A DNA stretch of 64,000 nucleotides, from assembly GCA_037974665.1 (NCBI GenBank), contig CM075781.1, positions 34,573,235 to 34,637,234 of the forward strand, read 5' to 3'. Under the pieces are notes generated by a model. It had not been told where the DNA came from. It worked only from the letters and a program-made list of their open reading frames with translations, and searched no databases. The DNA is from Ehretia macrophylla. Its lineage: Eukaryota > Streptophyta > Magnoliopsida > Boraginales > Ehretiaceae. A program made the translations under genes and the position numbers. This document shows, piece by piece, positions 22,697 through 34,799 of this stretch (position 1 is its first letter; each line of letters opens with the position of its first letter).

Positions 22697-23490
22697 AAGA
22701 TGAAGAGAAAGTAGAAGCTCAGCCACAACCTACACAGGAACCACCTGTGGTGGTACCATTCCCTCAACGATTGCAGAAGAACAAGCTTGACAAACAATTT
22801 GCTAAATTTCTTGAAGTTTTTAAGAAGCTTCACATTAGTATTCCATTTGCAGATGCACTTGAACAAATACCGAGTTATGTGAAGATCATGAAGGACATCT
22901 TTTCAAATTAGAGGAAGCTTGGAGATTATGAGACAGTTGCACTTACTGAAGAGTGCAGTGCTATTCTACAAAAGAAGCTACCACAAAAGCTTAAGGATCC
23001 AGGGAGTTTTACTATTCCATGTGAAATTGGCAATGTTATTTTTGAGCGAGCATTATGTGATTTAGGTGCTAGTATTAATTTGATGCCTTTGTCTATTTTC
23101 AGGAAGCTTGGTTTAGGAGAGGCAAGACCCACAACTGTAACACTGCAGTTAGCTGATCATTCGCTAAAGCATCCAAGGGGAGTAATTGAAGATGTGCTAG
23201 TCAAAGTCGATAAATTCATCTTTCCTGCAGATTTCATAGTGCTAGACATGGAGAAAGACAAGGAAATTCCTATCATTCTTGGAATACCCTTCCTTGCAAC
23301 TGGGGGAACACTTATTGATGTTCGAAAGGGTGAGCTTAGGTTACGAGTACAAGAGGAAGACGTAACCTTTAATGTTTTCAAAGCTATCAAGTACCCAGAA
23401 GCCAGCGACAGTTGTTTTCGCATTGATGTCATACAAGTTATAGTGTCTAACCATGGGGGTCAATTGGATCCCTTGGAGGCTAGCTTGTTA
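22693..23490 (+). pseudogene. Athila-type retropepsin region
   Basis: Carries the linker VVPFPQRLQKNKLDKQFAKF and then, after an in-frame TAG at 22909-22911, the protease core: EIGNVIFERALCDLGASINL, with the DLGAS active site (Asp codon at 23059-23061), and the second conserved motif IILGIPFLAT. The protein would be an aspartic protease that matures the polyprotein. It continues without stop to the deletion junction near 23490. Confidence 0.8.
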
Positions 23491-23930
23491 CAAGATGATT
23501 CTTTTATTCCAGTGGGATTGGAGCATAAGGAATATTGGTCGACTAAACAACAAAACATGGGTGTACAAGTAGTGTGTGAGAAAGAATTCTTTCAATTGAA
23601 TAAGCTAGAAGGATCCTGTGATGAAGCGAATGAGAAAGCAAGAGGTTACTAAGAGAGAACAAACGAGTGGCATAACAAACCTGTTTCGGGAAAAGATTTC
23701 TCTCCTGGGCAACAAATACTTCTTTATAACCCACGACTTCCTGGAAAACGAAAGTCATGATGGTCGGGGCCTTTTGTTATGACTAAAGTGTTTCCTTGTG
23801 GAGCTGTTGAAGTAAATCATCCAGAGAAGGGGACGTTCAAGGTTAATGGACAACGGTTGAAGACTTATTGAAATGATAAGTTTGATAAGCACAAGTCAGT
23901 TGTCCACCTCAACTCGGCTTGAGAAATTAC
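23491..23930 (+). pseudogene. Integrase C-terminal remnant joined to the protease region
   Basis: Reads FIPVGLEHKEYW directly after the protease linker (LLQDDS), then NEWHNKPVSGKDFSPGQQIL and GPFVMTKVF, a GPF-type integrase tail. Stops at 23650-23652 and near 23758 break it. The join removes RT, RNase H and the zinc-finger and catalytic domains of integrase. Confidence 0.75.
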
Positions 23931-26900
23931 TCCGTCGGGCTGTCAACGTTAAAACAAGCGCTTTTCAGGAGGCAACACGAATTTTCTTACTTTTCTTGAT
24001 TTAATAGTTTTAGTTATTTTTCGTTAATTTTTGAGTTATAGATATCGAAGTTGATTGTTGATTTTTATTGTCATGATAGGTTCAAGAAAAAATTTTTAGG
24101 GGAGCCGAGGCAATGAGAGGTTCTACCAAGTCATTTAAGGGAGAAAATATGGAGAAATTTGTGTTTGGAGTGAGGAGGATGCGTGCATGGAAGAGAAAAA
24201 CTAGAAGAAATAAAGCTATGAAGTAGCGCTGTTGCGCTAAATTCTAGCGCAGCTGCGCTGGCGGTATAAAAAATTACATTTTTTTTTAGAGCTATTCGAA
24301 AACAAAGCAGCGCTGTTGCGCTAAAAAAGAGCGCAGCTGCGCTGGCGTCCTACAGTGATGTTTGAAAAAAAAAAAAAGAAAAAAAAAATTTCAGCATTGT
24401 TTGCCAAGCCCATCTACCAGACCCGAAACACCCAACATACCATTTACCCAACCCGCTGCCCACATTCCTTACACCCATCCCACACAATGTCAAAACTAAT
24501 TCACATACTTACTCCCTCAGTCAAGAACCCAAAAACATAAAATCACAATCCACTACCTACCCGTTTACCCATACTAACCCAAATCTATTCAAATTTCTAA
24601 TATCTCTCAATCTCATGTCTCTGCTTTTCTTTTTTAACATAAACACAATTCTAACTCAAAACCCAAACCATACACCACTATCTGCTCCTATAACCATAAT
24701 TCCAATCTCCTAAACCCTTAGTTTCATCTCTTCCCCGCGTCGCTCAACCTTCTAACGACGCACATCTCATACCAACATTCCACTCCACGGACGGCGCACA
24801 CCTCTCTCATTGTCTCTCTCTCTCTCACTCCAGTCCTCCTTCGTATCCCTCTTAACACCACGACGACAGCACAGATCTTGGCGTCGGTCTCTCTCTCCAC
24901 TTCTCCCCGATGAAATACCATTACCACCGCCCTTGCGATTCACGGCGTCAGCGTTGGCGGCATCTGAGACCATTAATGTTTTGGTGAGTGCTGCTTCTTG
25001 TTGTACTATTCGGATTCACACTAAAAAATAAAAAAAATAAAAGAACAAAAGAAAGAAATTGTAGGTTGGTTTGAAGTTGGTGTCGCGCAGGAGGTTAAGA
25101 TTCCATTGTTGATTATTGGATGGAGTTTATTGAGAATCTTGTTTGACTACTATTGGTTGTTGTGACTTTGAATTACCTGATAACTGGCTATACGCATTCT
25201 CACCAAACTAGACAAACAAATTGAAATTTAGTGCTTTCTGAACTGTTCTCTTTGTGACCCACTGTTGTGAATTGTTGATTTGTTCTGCACGTGGATTACT
25301 TGGTTGAAGTACAGTTCAAACTCTTGTGGCTTTAAAAACTATTTCTAGTACACATTGACATATTGGTTGGATAGTTTGTGACTGCTCTATTGTTGGCTGG
25401 GCTATAGTGGATGTAATTGTGTTTTGGTGTTGGCTGATATTGGGACTGGTTGTGATCATTGAGCACCTTTCTTGAGTATGTTGGGTGGCTCATGCTTGAA
25501 GTAGATATCGTGTGGTTGTGAGTACACAATGTTTCTGTTGACTGACTTGTAGTAGTGGTGAGTTGTGTTTGTTGAGTGGAACAGTTTGTGGATTCGGATT
25601 GGATGTTACCTGTATGTTCGAGCTCTCAACAAAGTAGATAACATTGTTGTTCCCTTTTGCGCATTCAAGACTGTGGTACCTCTGGTGACTAGATGATGAT
25701 TGGTGCGACTATTCAAGGAAGTCCTCTGATTTCTTTCCTTTTGAATTTTAACATTGAGGACAATGTTTGTCTTTAAAGTTTGGGGGTGGCGTCTCTTTAC
25801 TTGTTTTGTGAACCTGTCTTATTGAGTTTTATGTTATGTGTTATTTTTGTTGTGTTACGTGTTTTAGTTACTTTAAAAAAAATCAAAAAATAAAAAAAAA
25901 AACAAAAAACAAAAACAAAAACTGAAAAAACATTTTTTTTAAAAAAAGTGATGCTGAAATGATAAGAAATTAGGTCGATGATGAGTAGCATAAGAATGAC
26001 ATGATAGTAGTGAGGATAATTGACTGAAACATAGCTTCGTTTTACGGAAAATTCCTACGTATTGCGCACTTAGCCTCGCCTAGTTATGTTGATACTTAGA
26101 GAAGGTTTATGTGATTTTAAATGAATAGAAAAATGATTATAGGACTTTAGAACTTGCTTGATTGTCACTTGAGGCGAAATTCTAGGTTGCATAGCATTAG
26201 AGAAATGATATAGGTCATCTTTGGATCGTTTGAGCCTTTCAAGCCAACCCGTGTAATAATTGAATATCCTTAGTCCACCCTTTTGAGCCTAAGTTAGCAT
26301 TTTCTTTCTTATGCAACTTACAAATTCTTCCTTAACTTGTCAAGTTTGATTTCCCCAGATTATGACCCCCTACCTGTAACATATGATTGTTCTAGGATGA
26401 TTATATGGAGCCATGTTTTGTATTGAATGATGGGAGGTTTAATGATTTGGTGATGTGTTGTGTTGTTTCAGAAAAAAATGAAATATTGAAAAAAAAGAAA
26501 GAGAATGAAAAGAAAAGAGAAGAGTCACACTCCTTGTATTTAATGTCAAAATGCAAGGTTGGGGGAGTGTGGATTCTTTTTGTATTTATAAATGTTGTGA
26601 ATGATTGTTGAGGAAGTGAAATGAAAGATGAAAGAAAATAGATATGTTGAATAGTTTTGGTGGTAAGAAGTAGAGTTGACATGTGCTCCATTGAACATCC
26701 TTGAATAGTTGTGTGCTTACAGGTAGTTTAACTTTATATTATATCCATTATCCTACCTTGACCCTTGCCACACGTTACAACCAAATGTAAAGTCCTACTG
26801 ATCTTTAATGCTATGATTAACCTACATTAGTAGAGAGTGACATGAAAAATGAGCTTATGAAGTCCTAAGTGATTGAAAATAAAAGATCCATATTGATGAT

Positions 26901-27200
26901 TCACTTAACTTGCATAAACTCATCCGGGTACAATTGATTAGGATAGAGGCGAGGCTATTCACACACTCACTTGGGGGATTTGAAGTAAAATGAAACTTAC
27001 GTGAAGTTATTATTTCTCATGTTTGTGATTGAAAGTCACCTCTTGAGTTGGGAAAAAGCTACTGAGGCCGAGAAGAATTTACTATCTCACAGCATTGCTT
27101 TCGTGAGTTGTCTTGTGTTGAGTATTTAGTTTTTTTGGTTGTTCTTTCTTTAGTTGTGTCTTTTTCTTGAGGACAAGCAAAGCTTAAGTTTGGGGGTGTT
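23931..27200 (+). other. Long 3' non-coding region of element B
   Basis: Contains AGCGCAGCTGCGCT at 24246-24259 and again near 24328-24343, pyrimidine-rich then A-rich stretches, and three G-rich polypurine-like tracts near 25778, 26558 and 27188 in the same order as in element A. No env-like protein is supported. Confidence 0.7.
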
Positions 27201-28424
27201 TGTTGGGTGTATTATTGATATATTATTTTAGCACATTTTCACTTAAATTTTGTTAGTTCTTGAGTAATTTATGAGCAGTTTGATTGGTTTTGCGTTTGAT
27301 TGGAGTTGTAGGTAATTTCCATGCGACAAGCTAAGTTTTGAAGCAAAGATTGAAGAGAAATAGCAAAGGATTAGCTTTCATGCACTTGTGAAGAAATTGA
27401 AGAGAAAATAGAAGTAGCGCAGTCATAGCGGAGCTGCGCAATATCGCAGGAAATTTAAGGGCAATTTTGTAAAAGGCGCGAAAAGAAGAAACCTTATGTT
27501 AAAAAGAAGACATCAGACGTTAGAAAAGGAGGCTTTTAGGCGGCTGGTTTTTGGGCAGAAAAAGCAATGTTCCAGAGGGAGAGAAAGAGAGAATTCGCAA
27601 GTTAAAGACGGAGAACAATCCGGAGACGGACTTCTACCACGATTCTTCTCCAAATCCTAATTTTCTCCATCTCTCTTATCATGTTTTACATTACAATTGA
27701 GATTTTATTTAATTTCTTTATGATGTTCTAGATTATTTTTCTAGGGCTACGATGTAGCCGGATTTTAAATATTTGAAGCTTTTGATTTGAATTAATTGAT
27801 GAACTATTCCATATTTGCGTTGAGTATTTTATGCTGAGTTTAATGTTTGTGGTTGCCTGATCAACAATTACATGAGTCGTGATTTAGTTTGAGACTGAGA
27901 AGTGATAACTAGATTAGACCACATGTGAAATACCATTAAATCGTCATAAGCTAGAGATAGTTATGAGGTCTAGTGCAGCGCTTGAATTTCTAGGGCTTAA
28001 TGCGTTCCATAAGTTCACAGTTATCACAGAGATGTAGTTAGCTTGCTTATTGGGATAAGTTATTGATGCTTGAGAAAGATTAATATCTACCTCAGCGAAA
28101 TTGCTAACAACATAGGGAATATGTGTCAATTGATTTAAATCAATAGTTTCAAGTAAGATTAATCTTGGTGAAATCGGAACCCCTAGAACATTTTAATTCT
28201 TGATTTATCCTCTTTATTAGTTTCGTATTCGTTTTAGTTGTTAATTCCAAAAGTACTTTATTTATTAGTTTTTACTCACAATCTCTCAGCATTTGATTAT
28301 CCGAATAAAGTTAAAACTAAATTAATTTCGGTAGTTAATAATCACAGTCCTCGTGGGAACGATCTTTACTTACTACTTTATTACTTGTTACGATACGTGC
28401 ACTTGCGTTAAAAATCACACAACA
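27201..28424 (+). repeat. 3' LTR of element B (1224 bp)
   Basis: Starts right after AAGTTTGGGGGTGTT and ends CACACAACA before the GTGCA duplication. Confidence 0.9.
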
Positions 28425-28429
28425 GTGCA

Positions 28430-31377
28430 CAAAATTATTCCATTGAAATCAACATACCTTTTCTGTTCAATCGTCCATCATAAAGAATTTAACCTATTCG
28501 CTGAATAATAAGATATGTAATGAATACTTCAATCCTATCTATAAATCACATCTCAAAAGCTCCTCAATTCATTCTGTAATTAAATGATATCTGATATGTT
28601 ATAATGAATTCACCGTGTAACAATCATACTATACAAGAAAAACATTAACTTATTGAAAATCTTTTTTTTCCTGATTTTATCAATAGACACCAAAAGAGAG
28701 TAAAGATCTCCGTTTTTTTTTTTTTTTTTTTGTAGAACATTCGTCTATTGTCGGCCCAGATTAATGTTCTAAACTTCCTCCGATGACAAACGAATATTTA
28801 AACCAATTGACAATCTTCTCAGCATAATAACACCAAAAACCTCATAGTCTCAATTGGTTGGTCACTAACCTCTAATATCATCAGGGTGATCAATACTCGA
28901 GTTCTTCAATACCAAATCATCATAACCCAAGAGATAATAACATACTGAACTATTTAATGTAGCACCAATTCTTCGGTAGTGGATTAAGCTTTCAATAATC
29001 AATTGGGAGAAAAAGATGCTAGTAACCGACATAAAAGAACCATTAACTGAAGAGAGCATGTGGCACGAGCTAGTCCAATCGCATCAACTCTGAAACTTTC
29101 ATGATTCATAGGTAATTTTGGAGGGAACAAACAAGTAAATTTCTGGCATAACTCAATGGCACCAAAATTTCAAAATCATAACCGAAAGTTGATTTGATCA
29201 TAGAATTCCAGAAACAATGATAATATAATAGATTTGCAAAAGCATAATTCATATGGTATCAAAGTTCCACAATAGGATTGTAAGGAAGGATAAATAAATT
29301 CTAAGTTACAATTGAAGGATAACTCTTACACAATTTCAAAATAAACAAATATGGAATAACGTCTCATTTGTTTCACAATGGAATAAGCCAGAAAGCTTTC
29401 TCTATTTATCTCTTTCACTGTGCAGAAATTAAAAACAAATCTGTTAACCGAATTCTAAGCTACCTCAAATCTTTCAAATCGAACCTTATAGGCAAAGGTG
29501 CAAACACAAGAATAATCTCACTACTATTCTCATCCATTAGGCAATGATAACATTAATTTCTATTTCACTTGACACTCTACAAAGCATTTCTAACATTTAA
29601 TTCACAATGGGAGATCGTAACCAATTTCTTTTCAGAGATTTACCTCAAGCACTCGAAGTGTATACTTAATCTCACTGCAATATATGCATTAGCCTCCAAT
29701 ACACTTCCCGCTAATTACTTTCCTTCACAAGTGCGAAAAATGGGAGATAAAATGTGGTCAGATTTCATTGGTGAATAAGATAACTTGAAAATATGTATAT
29801 AATTTCTTTTCTAAAGTCTTTTCCAACCGTTTGCTTAGGAGTAGCAAAAGAGTAGCTCACCATCCAAGTATCCAAGTTTTTTAAACTTCAAATCAGCTCA
29901 TAATCAATAGATAAGTACATCTTTGTCTTGTAATCATGATGATAAAAGAGTTCAAAATTTAAATTGGTAAATGCCAATAAAACTGTGGAGCGTTACATCA
30001 AGTTGTTAAAGAAAATAACTGAATTTCTTTAAAAACAAATAAATATATTTCACAAACATAATATTAGAATGCATCTTCATGCTCATGAGGGAGAGAACCG
30101 GGTCCCAAGGTTTTAGTTCCAATTTTAGAAAATGTAGCAGATGCTTCATTTATAAGAGAGAAAACAAGAATAACTCCAGTAACCAATACTTCACATATAA
30201 TTTGACAAGAAAATAGACATAACCCCCTCATGGTAGCAAAATTTATTCTTTCATGATACCGTCATTTACATTATTTTATTATGCATATGCACGCGATCGA
30301 GAGGTGATAAAGGTAATCAGTAAGCAATAGTACAAAAATAATCATATTATTTTATCAAGAAAGTTTGAATGATTTCAAGTAGCAGAACGAAGACGCTAAA
30401 CGTTGAAATAAAAGCAATGATATTCTTGAATCAACCAATTGAAAAAAAAATATTGAGCATGCTGAGTTACAAAGCGAAAGGGATACCATTAGTACTTACA
30501 AAAGACAGATGCGGTATTCTAGGAGATAAGTGAAACATTTGATAACAAAACTTTACTTGAAATTAGTTTTTTTTTTTTTTTTTTAACGTAAACGATATGT
30601 ATTTTTTTTTCTCTCTAGTAAACACTCACACAAACATATACATATATACCTCCACTTTATTATCAAACGAAGGAACGACTTCGACTCTGTTCTATTAAAA
30701 CACAAAATAAAAGAAATAAAATTGTGAAAACCTTGATATGTAATATGTAAATGTACCACTTATGCCATTTGACCATATCGAGGTAATGTAAATGTGAAGG
30801 CTTAACCCTCTTTTGTTTTTTTTTTTTTCTTAAAGAAAAAGAAAACCTTTAACAAATTAAACAACCAAAATATGACTACCAAGCAGCCAACATTTTTTAT
30901 TTTTATTTTTATTTTTTACCAAGTTTAGTAGAATTGGACAATACTTCAAAAGCCTGACATCAGAATTCAAGAATTGCAAATTGCAGAGAATGACTGTTGC
31001 TTTAAGAGTTTATATCAGTTTAAAATACAATATGCTAAATATATAAATTCAAATAAAATCCAAAAGAATTTTCATAAAATAAATACAAATGTTTTGCATA
31101 AATACGAATATGAGGAAGAGATCCTAATATTCACAACCCTACGAGTCAACACAACTAGACCACACATCACACAATTCCAGACCCTAAATCATGTACCAAA
31201 ATCCAATAGTTCCAAAACTCTACATGTTCAAAGGAAAACACAAGATCATAATCTCTTAATCATTGCTTATAATGACATCCCAATAGTAATCTTAATACGC
31301 ATCATATGATTAAACACTTATAAATGTCAAAACTTGGTTGTCCACTCTCACTTAGGCTAAGATATCTCAAACCTAGG
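28430..31377 (-). other. Internal non-coding part of element E, right segment
   Basis: Nearly 3 kb of AT-rich DNA between element B and the primer site of E, with T-runs at 28711-28731 and 30568-30584. The longest frames (such as 30974-31309) show no similarity I can recognise. It is the 5' half of the internal region of E in its own orientation. Confidence 0.6.
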
Positions 31378-31389
31378 GCTCTGATACCA
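31378..31389 (-). other. Primer-binding site of element E
   Basis: The plus strand reads GCTCTGATACCA, so the minus strand reads TGGTATCAGAGC, complementary to the initiator methionine tRNA 3' end. It lies 4 nt from the LTR edge (31394). Confidence 0.85.
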
Positions 31390-31393
31390 CTTC

Positions 31394-33204
31394 TGTCACG
31401 CCTCAAATCTAACGCGTGACTTGCCGCGTGCTCAAGAGGTACAACCTCTCAAGCCCGCTAGGCGGACGATCACGATATAACTAACCCAAAGCCACTAAAA
31501 CCATAAGATTAACAAGTCTCCAAATTGTATAACATTAGATCAAGAAAATAATCTCCAGATTGAATCAGAAGATGAGGTCAAGTTCCTAATCTATTACATT
31601 CAATCAAAACATTATAAATAACTATTCAATTCTAATACTAGTAGAAATTACACAGAGAAGGTCTCTCTAGCTCAAATCATCATATCCAAATGTCACTATC
31701 TCGCCCAAAACTAACGTGCTTACTCTATTTTAACTGCAAAGAAAGCAGGCAAAAGCAAACATAGTGAGCGAACAAAAGCTCAATAAGGGAACTCGTACCA
31801 TAATAAAACGTTAGGACAGATGACTGAGCAAACAAATAGTTCCATATGAAATTAACAGTTGTACCATTCGCACCATTTGCAGAATGAATTATATTGACAA
31901 CAGATCATTTTTTATACTCTCGTAAAAAGAAAATAGCTGAAAACTCATATGCAGTCGTAATCTGTAATATATAGTCAATAGTATCACAAGACACATAGAA
32001 GAATAGAATGTTGTGGCGGCATTTAACCCGTGCAGCAACGGTTCAATGATAAATGTGGGGCCCCCAATCACATAATAGCGGTAACAATATCTATGAGTGC
32101 AACACAGTAACAATATCTATGTCACGGTACCGAAACAGTATCGGTACTATTGACAATTCACAGCTATAAATGGATTCTAATAACATACGAAGATAGAATA
32201 CACTGAAAGACCAAAGGAAAAATGGGTAATAAAAAGTAATCATTAAAAGTCATAGAGTATTTCAAAGATAAGATTATTTGTTATAAAAATAATTTATCAA
32301 GTATAATAAATTAGAAAAATCACAAGGAGACCAAAGATAATTAGAATACAATTTAAAAAGTAGCTAACTAACTTTTAAACACAAAATGACATGTAGCAAA
32401 ATAGGATATGATACAAAAGAATCAAAAGGTACTACTACACATAAAAGCAAGGAAGAAAGGAAGGGAGATTGTCATGTCCCTTTTTGGGTAAATCTTACTT
32501 TATATTCTTTTTTCTTTTTACAATCAGCCACACAGTCTCTTCTTTCACTTTGAAAAGTCAATCATGAGTGAATTAGATATCATAACTCATGCCAAATATC
32601 ATTGGAGAAGCAACAATATATAAGTGATATCAAAAGTGGAAAAAGGAATTGAAGAAGTGAAATTCTTGCACTAGCATGCATAACACGCTCGGATCATCAC
32701 AAGAAGTATAGATTGGTATATAGCAAGCCGTTGCAAAAAATTTCATGATTTTAACTTTAGTAGGAGTAGAGGAAAAAGGGAGAGAGTTCGACTTACCACT
32801 TGTTTTCGAAGCAATAATTGACAATCACAAGTCTTCGACTCTAAATCGCGAATTTTATGATCTCTTCACTAAAATGGATGAAGACTAGAATATACCCACT
32901 TTAAAGCTGTGATTCTTCCTTGAAAATCTTCACTCAAATTTTTATTTTTTTGAAGGCCAGATTGAGTCTTTGGAGATGAGATGGAAAAAAGGATTTTAAC
33001 GTTTCTATTTTATTCTGGAACTGACAGACAAATTTCAAGTGTCCTTAATTGACTAAAATTCTATTATTCCACTTGTTCCAAAATTTAACCTTTATTGAGA
33101 AACTTCCACCACTTACTACTTGTTACACTTGCCCAACTAAACCATTTCAATAGTAGTCTGAATTAGTTGGCTAAAAAATTAGGATGCACATTCGACACAT
33201 TACA
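31394..33204 (-). repeat. 5' LTR of element E (1811 bp)
   Basis: Plus strand TGTCACGCC...ATTACA, that is, TGTAATG...GGCGTGACA in element orientation. Matches 1-1729 from 31534 onward. Beyond 33204 the sequence is a MITE-like repeat into which E inserted. Confidence 0.85.
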
Positions 33205-33515
33205 ACTTTTAGGTAAAAGTTAAAGTTAAAAAAAGTTAAAAAATAAGAAACTTTAAATTAAAACTTTTCAAAATAGTCTTTTGTGAATCTGTTTTTATAT
33301 AATGCAGAAAGTTATTTTGTTTTTATTTCTCAAAAATACCCCTTTATATTTTTTAAATTATAATATTGGCCTCAAATTTTTTAAAAGTTCAATATTGTCC
33401 AATATAATCTAAACAATCAAAGACTTTTGTTCAATAACACTTCTAACCAAAGTTCTACTATAAAAGCTCTACACCTCAAAAGCTAAAATTTCACAGCTAG
33501 ACCAAACAAAGCCTA
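33205..33515. mobile_element. MITE-like repeat, copy 1, cut by element E
   Basis: Homologous to the second copy at about 33735-34040 (shared TTTTTAGGTAAAAGTT..., TTTTTATATAATGC and AAAGCTAAAATTT blocks), ending in CAGCTAGACCAAACAAAGCC. The left part with its terminal repeat is absent because element E begins here. It should lie left of the window. Confidence 0.65.
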
Positions 33516-33656
33516 ACTTTGCATGTACTTGGGAAAACGTGTCAAAAATAATAAATAATATAATAAACTCGTCTCTAATAACTTATTTTTCTCTAAAATA
33601 TCTTTTTTTATAGATAATTAATTTATTACTATAATTTAGATTTAAAATGACCAAGA

Positions 33657-34040
33657 GTCTGTTTGGCCTAACTTTTTGACACTCAAAAATGTTTTCTGTG
33701 AGTTTATAAGCTGATCTTACCTGTTTGGCCCATTTCTAACAGTGTTTTTAGGTAAAAGTTGAAACTGAAAAAAGCTGTTAAACAAGAAGCTCCAAATTGG
33801 AGCTTTTCAAAATAGGCTTTTACAAAGTTGTTTTTATATAATGCGGGAAGCTGTTTTCTTTTTCTTTATCAAATATACCCTTTCATATTTTTTTAAAATA
33901 CAATATTGCCTTCAAATTTTTTAAAAGCTCAATATTGCCCAATATAGACCAAACAGTCTACGGCTTTTGTTCAACAGTATTTCTAACCAAACCTCTACAA
34001 CTTAAAAGCTAAAATTTGACAGTTAGGCCAAACATAGCCT
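33657..34040. mobile_element. MITE-like inverted-repeat element, copy 2, complete
   Basis: Terminal inverted repeats GTCTGTTTGGCCTAACT (left) and AGTTAGGCCAAACATAGCC (right) bound about 385 bp of non-coding DNA. Such GTTTGGCC-ended MITEs are common in plant genomes. The transposase superfamily cannot be assigned because the target duplication is unclear. Confidence 0.65.
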
Positions 34041-34497
34041 AAATCTAATGTCCCATCCACTAGAAGATAAGAGAATTAATAAATGAGAAACTCAACTAAA
34101 AGATAAGAGAATTAGTAAATAAGAAAATCCTTATCCAGGACTACAAAAACCCCAACAAAATTTTAGTTAGACAAAGACCATGGACCCTCACATCTCATTG
34201 ACATTAACAATTAGTAACTACATAAAATACCTATGAAGTTTAATATTTACACAAAACTCTTTCTTTAACCTCACCCTTCTCCTAACCATCAAGCCGCTGC
34301 CACCACCCAAATTGGGTTGCGCTGCCACACATCCTTCTCGATTTAAAGATTTTCACCTCTTTTACAATTGCGTCAAAAAGGCATTGAATTTTTTTACATC
34401 TTATTCACATATTACATAGAAAGCATGGTTAAGAAAGAATTCAAGAATTCTAATCTCCAGATAACAAAGGGCTCATATGAGTTCTCCTTATAATTTA
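34041..34497. other. Unassigned AT-rich DNA
   Basis: Contains an imperfect direct repeat of AAAAGATAAGAGAATTA-type sequence (34060-34135). Nothing else recognised. Confidence 0.4.
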
Positions 34498-34790
34498 AAG
34501 GGTAAATGGCATCATATGTCCTTATAATTTGTCGAAAGTGTACAAGACCCCGAGCCTATATGTTTTTAAAAGTGAATAGGTACCCCCTATGGTTTACAAA
34601 ACGTAGCACCACAGCCCCCTCTGTCAAAAAAAATTATTACTTTTAACAGGAAGTATGTTACGCACGCCTGAATTGCAACTTTTGTTGATTTTTATAAGTT
34701 TTACCAATAAAATAAGCTTATATATTTACTAAAATACCCTTTTGACCAATAAAATAAAATAATAAAAAAATAATAAAATCAAACTGTCTT
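34498..34790. repeat. Degenerate dispersed repeat
   Basis: Includes GTACCCCCTATGGTTTA and TTTTTAAAAGTG blocks that also occur, diverged, at 63314-63540 (CCCCCTGTATTATCC, TTTTTAAAAGTGGC). A related dispersed element is likely. Ends are not definable. Confidence 0.4.
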
Positions 34791-34799
34791 CTTCCCCGA

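Larger units (their letters stand above)
20980..28424 (+). mobile_element. Athila-like Ty3/gypsy element B, complete ends, internally deleted
   Basis: TGTTGGGTG...CACACAACA with a perfect 5-bp duplication GTGCA (20975-20979 and 28425-28429). LTRs are 1220 and 1224 bp. The order is 5' LTR, primer site resembling the Athila-type TGGCGC(C)GTTGCC, partial gag, aspartic protease, integrase tail, long 3' non-coding region, polypurine tract, 3' LTR. Reverse transcriptase, RNase H and the integrase catalytic core are missing, so any mobility needed enzymes from another element. Its protease-to-integrase junction is also seen in element A. Confidence 0.9.
1..33204 (-). mobile_element. Large LTR retrotransposon E, non-autonomous (LARD-like), host of nested insertions
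   Basis: Two near-identical long segments (1-1729 and 31394-33204) lie in direct orientation about 30 kb apart. The right one starts TGTCACGCC and both end in ATTACA. Just inside the right copy is the complement of an initiator-Met tRNA primer site (31378-31389), and just inside the left copy is a purine-rich tract on the minus strand. Together these define a minus-strand LTR retrotransposon. Removing the two nested Athila-like elements leaves about 4.4 kb of internal DNA (1730-2872, 20684-20974, 28430-31377) with no recognisable gag or pol. It therefore resembles a large retrotransposon derivative mobilised in trans. The minus-strand motif before the 3' LTR (a TTCGGGGACGAAA-like stretch and then a G-rich tract) resembles the pol end of chromoviruses, which is the likely parent lineage (inference). 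The left target duplication lies outside the window. Confidence 0.72.

Noticed and set aside
24700..25031. Possible env-like gene in the 3' region of element B
   Set aside because: Short frames on both strands only; no signal peptide, membrane pattern or similarity that would support an envelope-like protein.
31378..31389. tRNA-like sequence
   Set aside because: It is only the 12-nt primer-binding complement; no cloverleaf flanks it. The same applies to 37070, 53233, 54204 and 54593.
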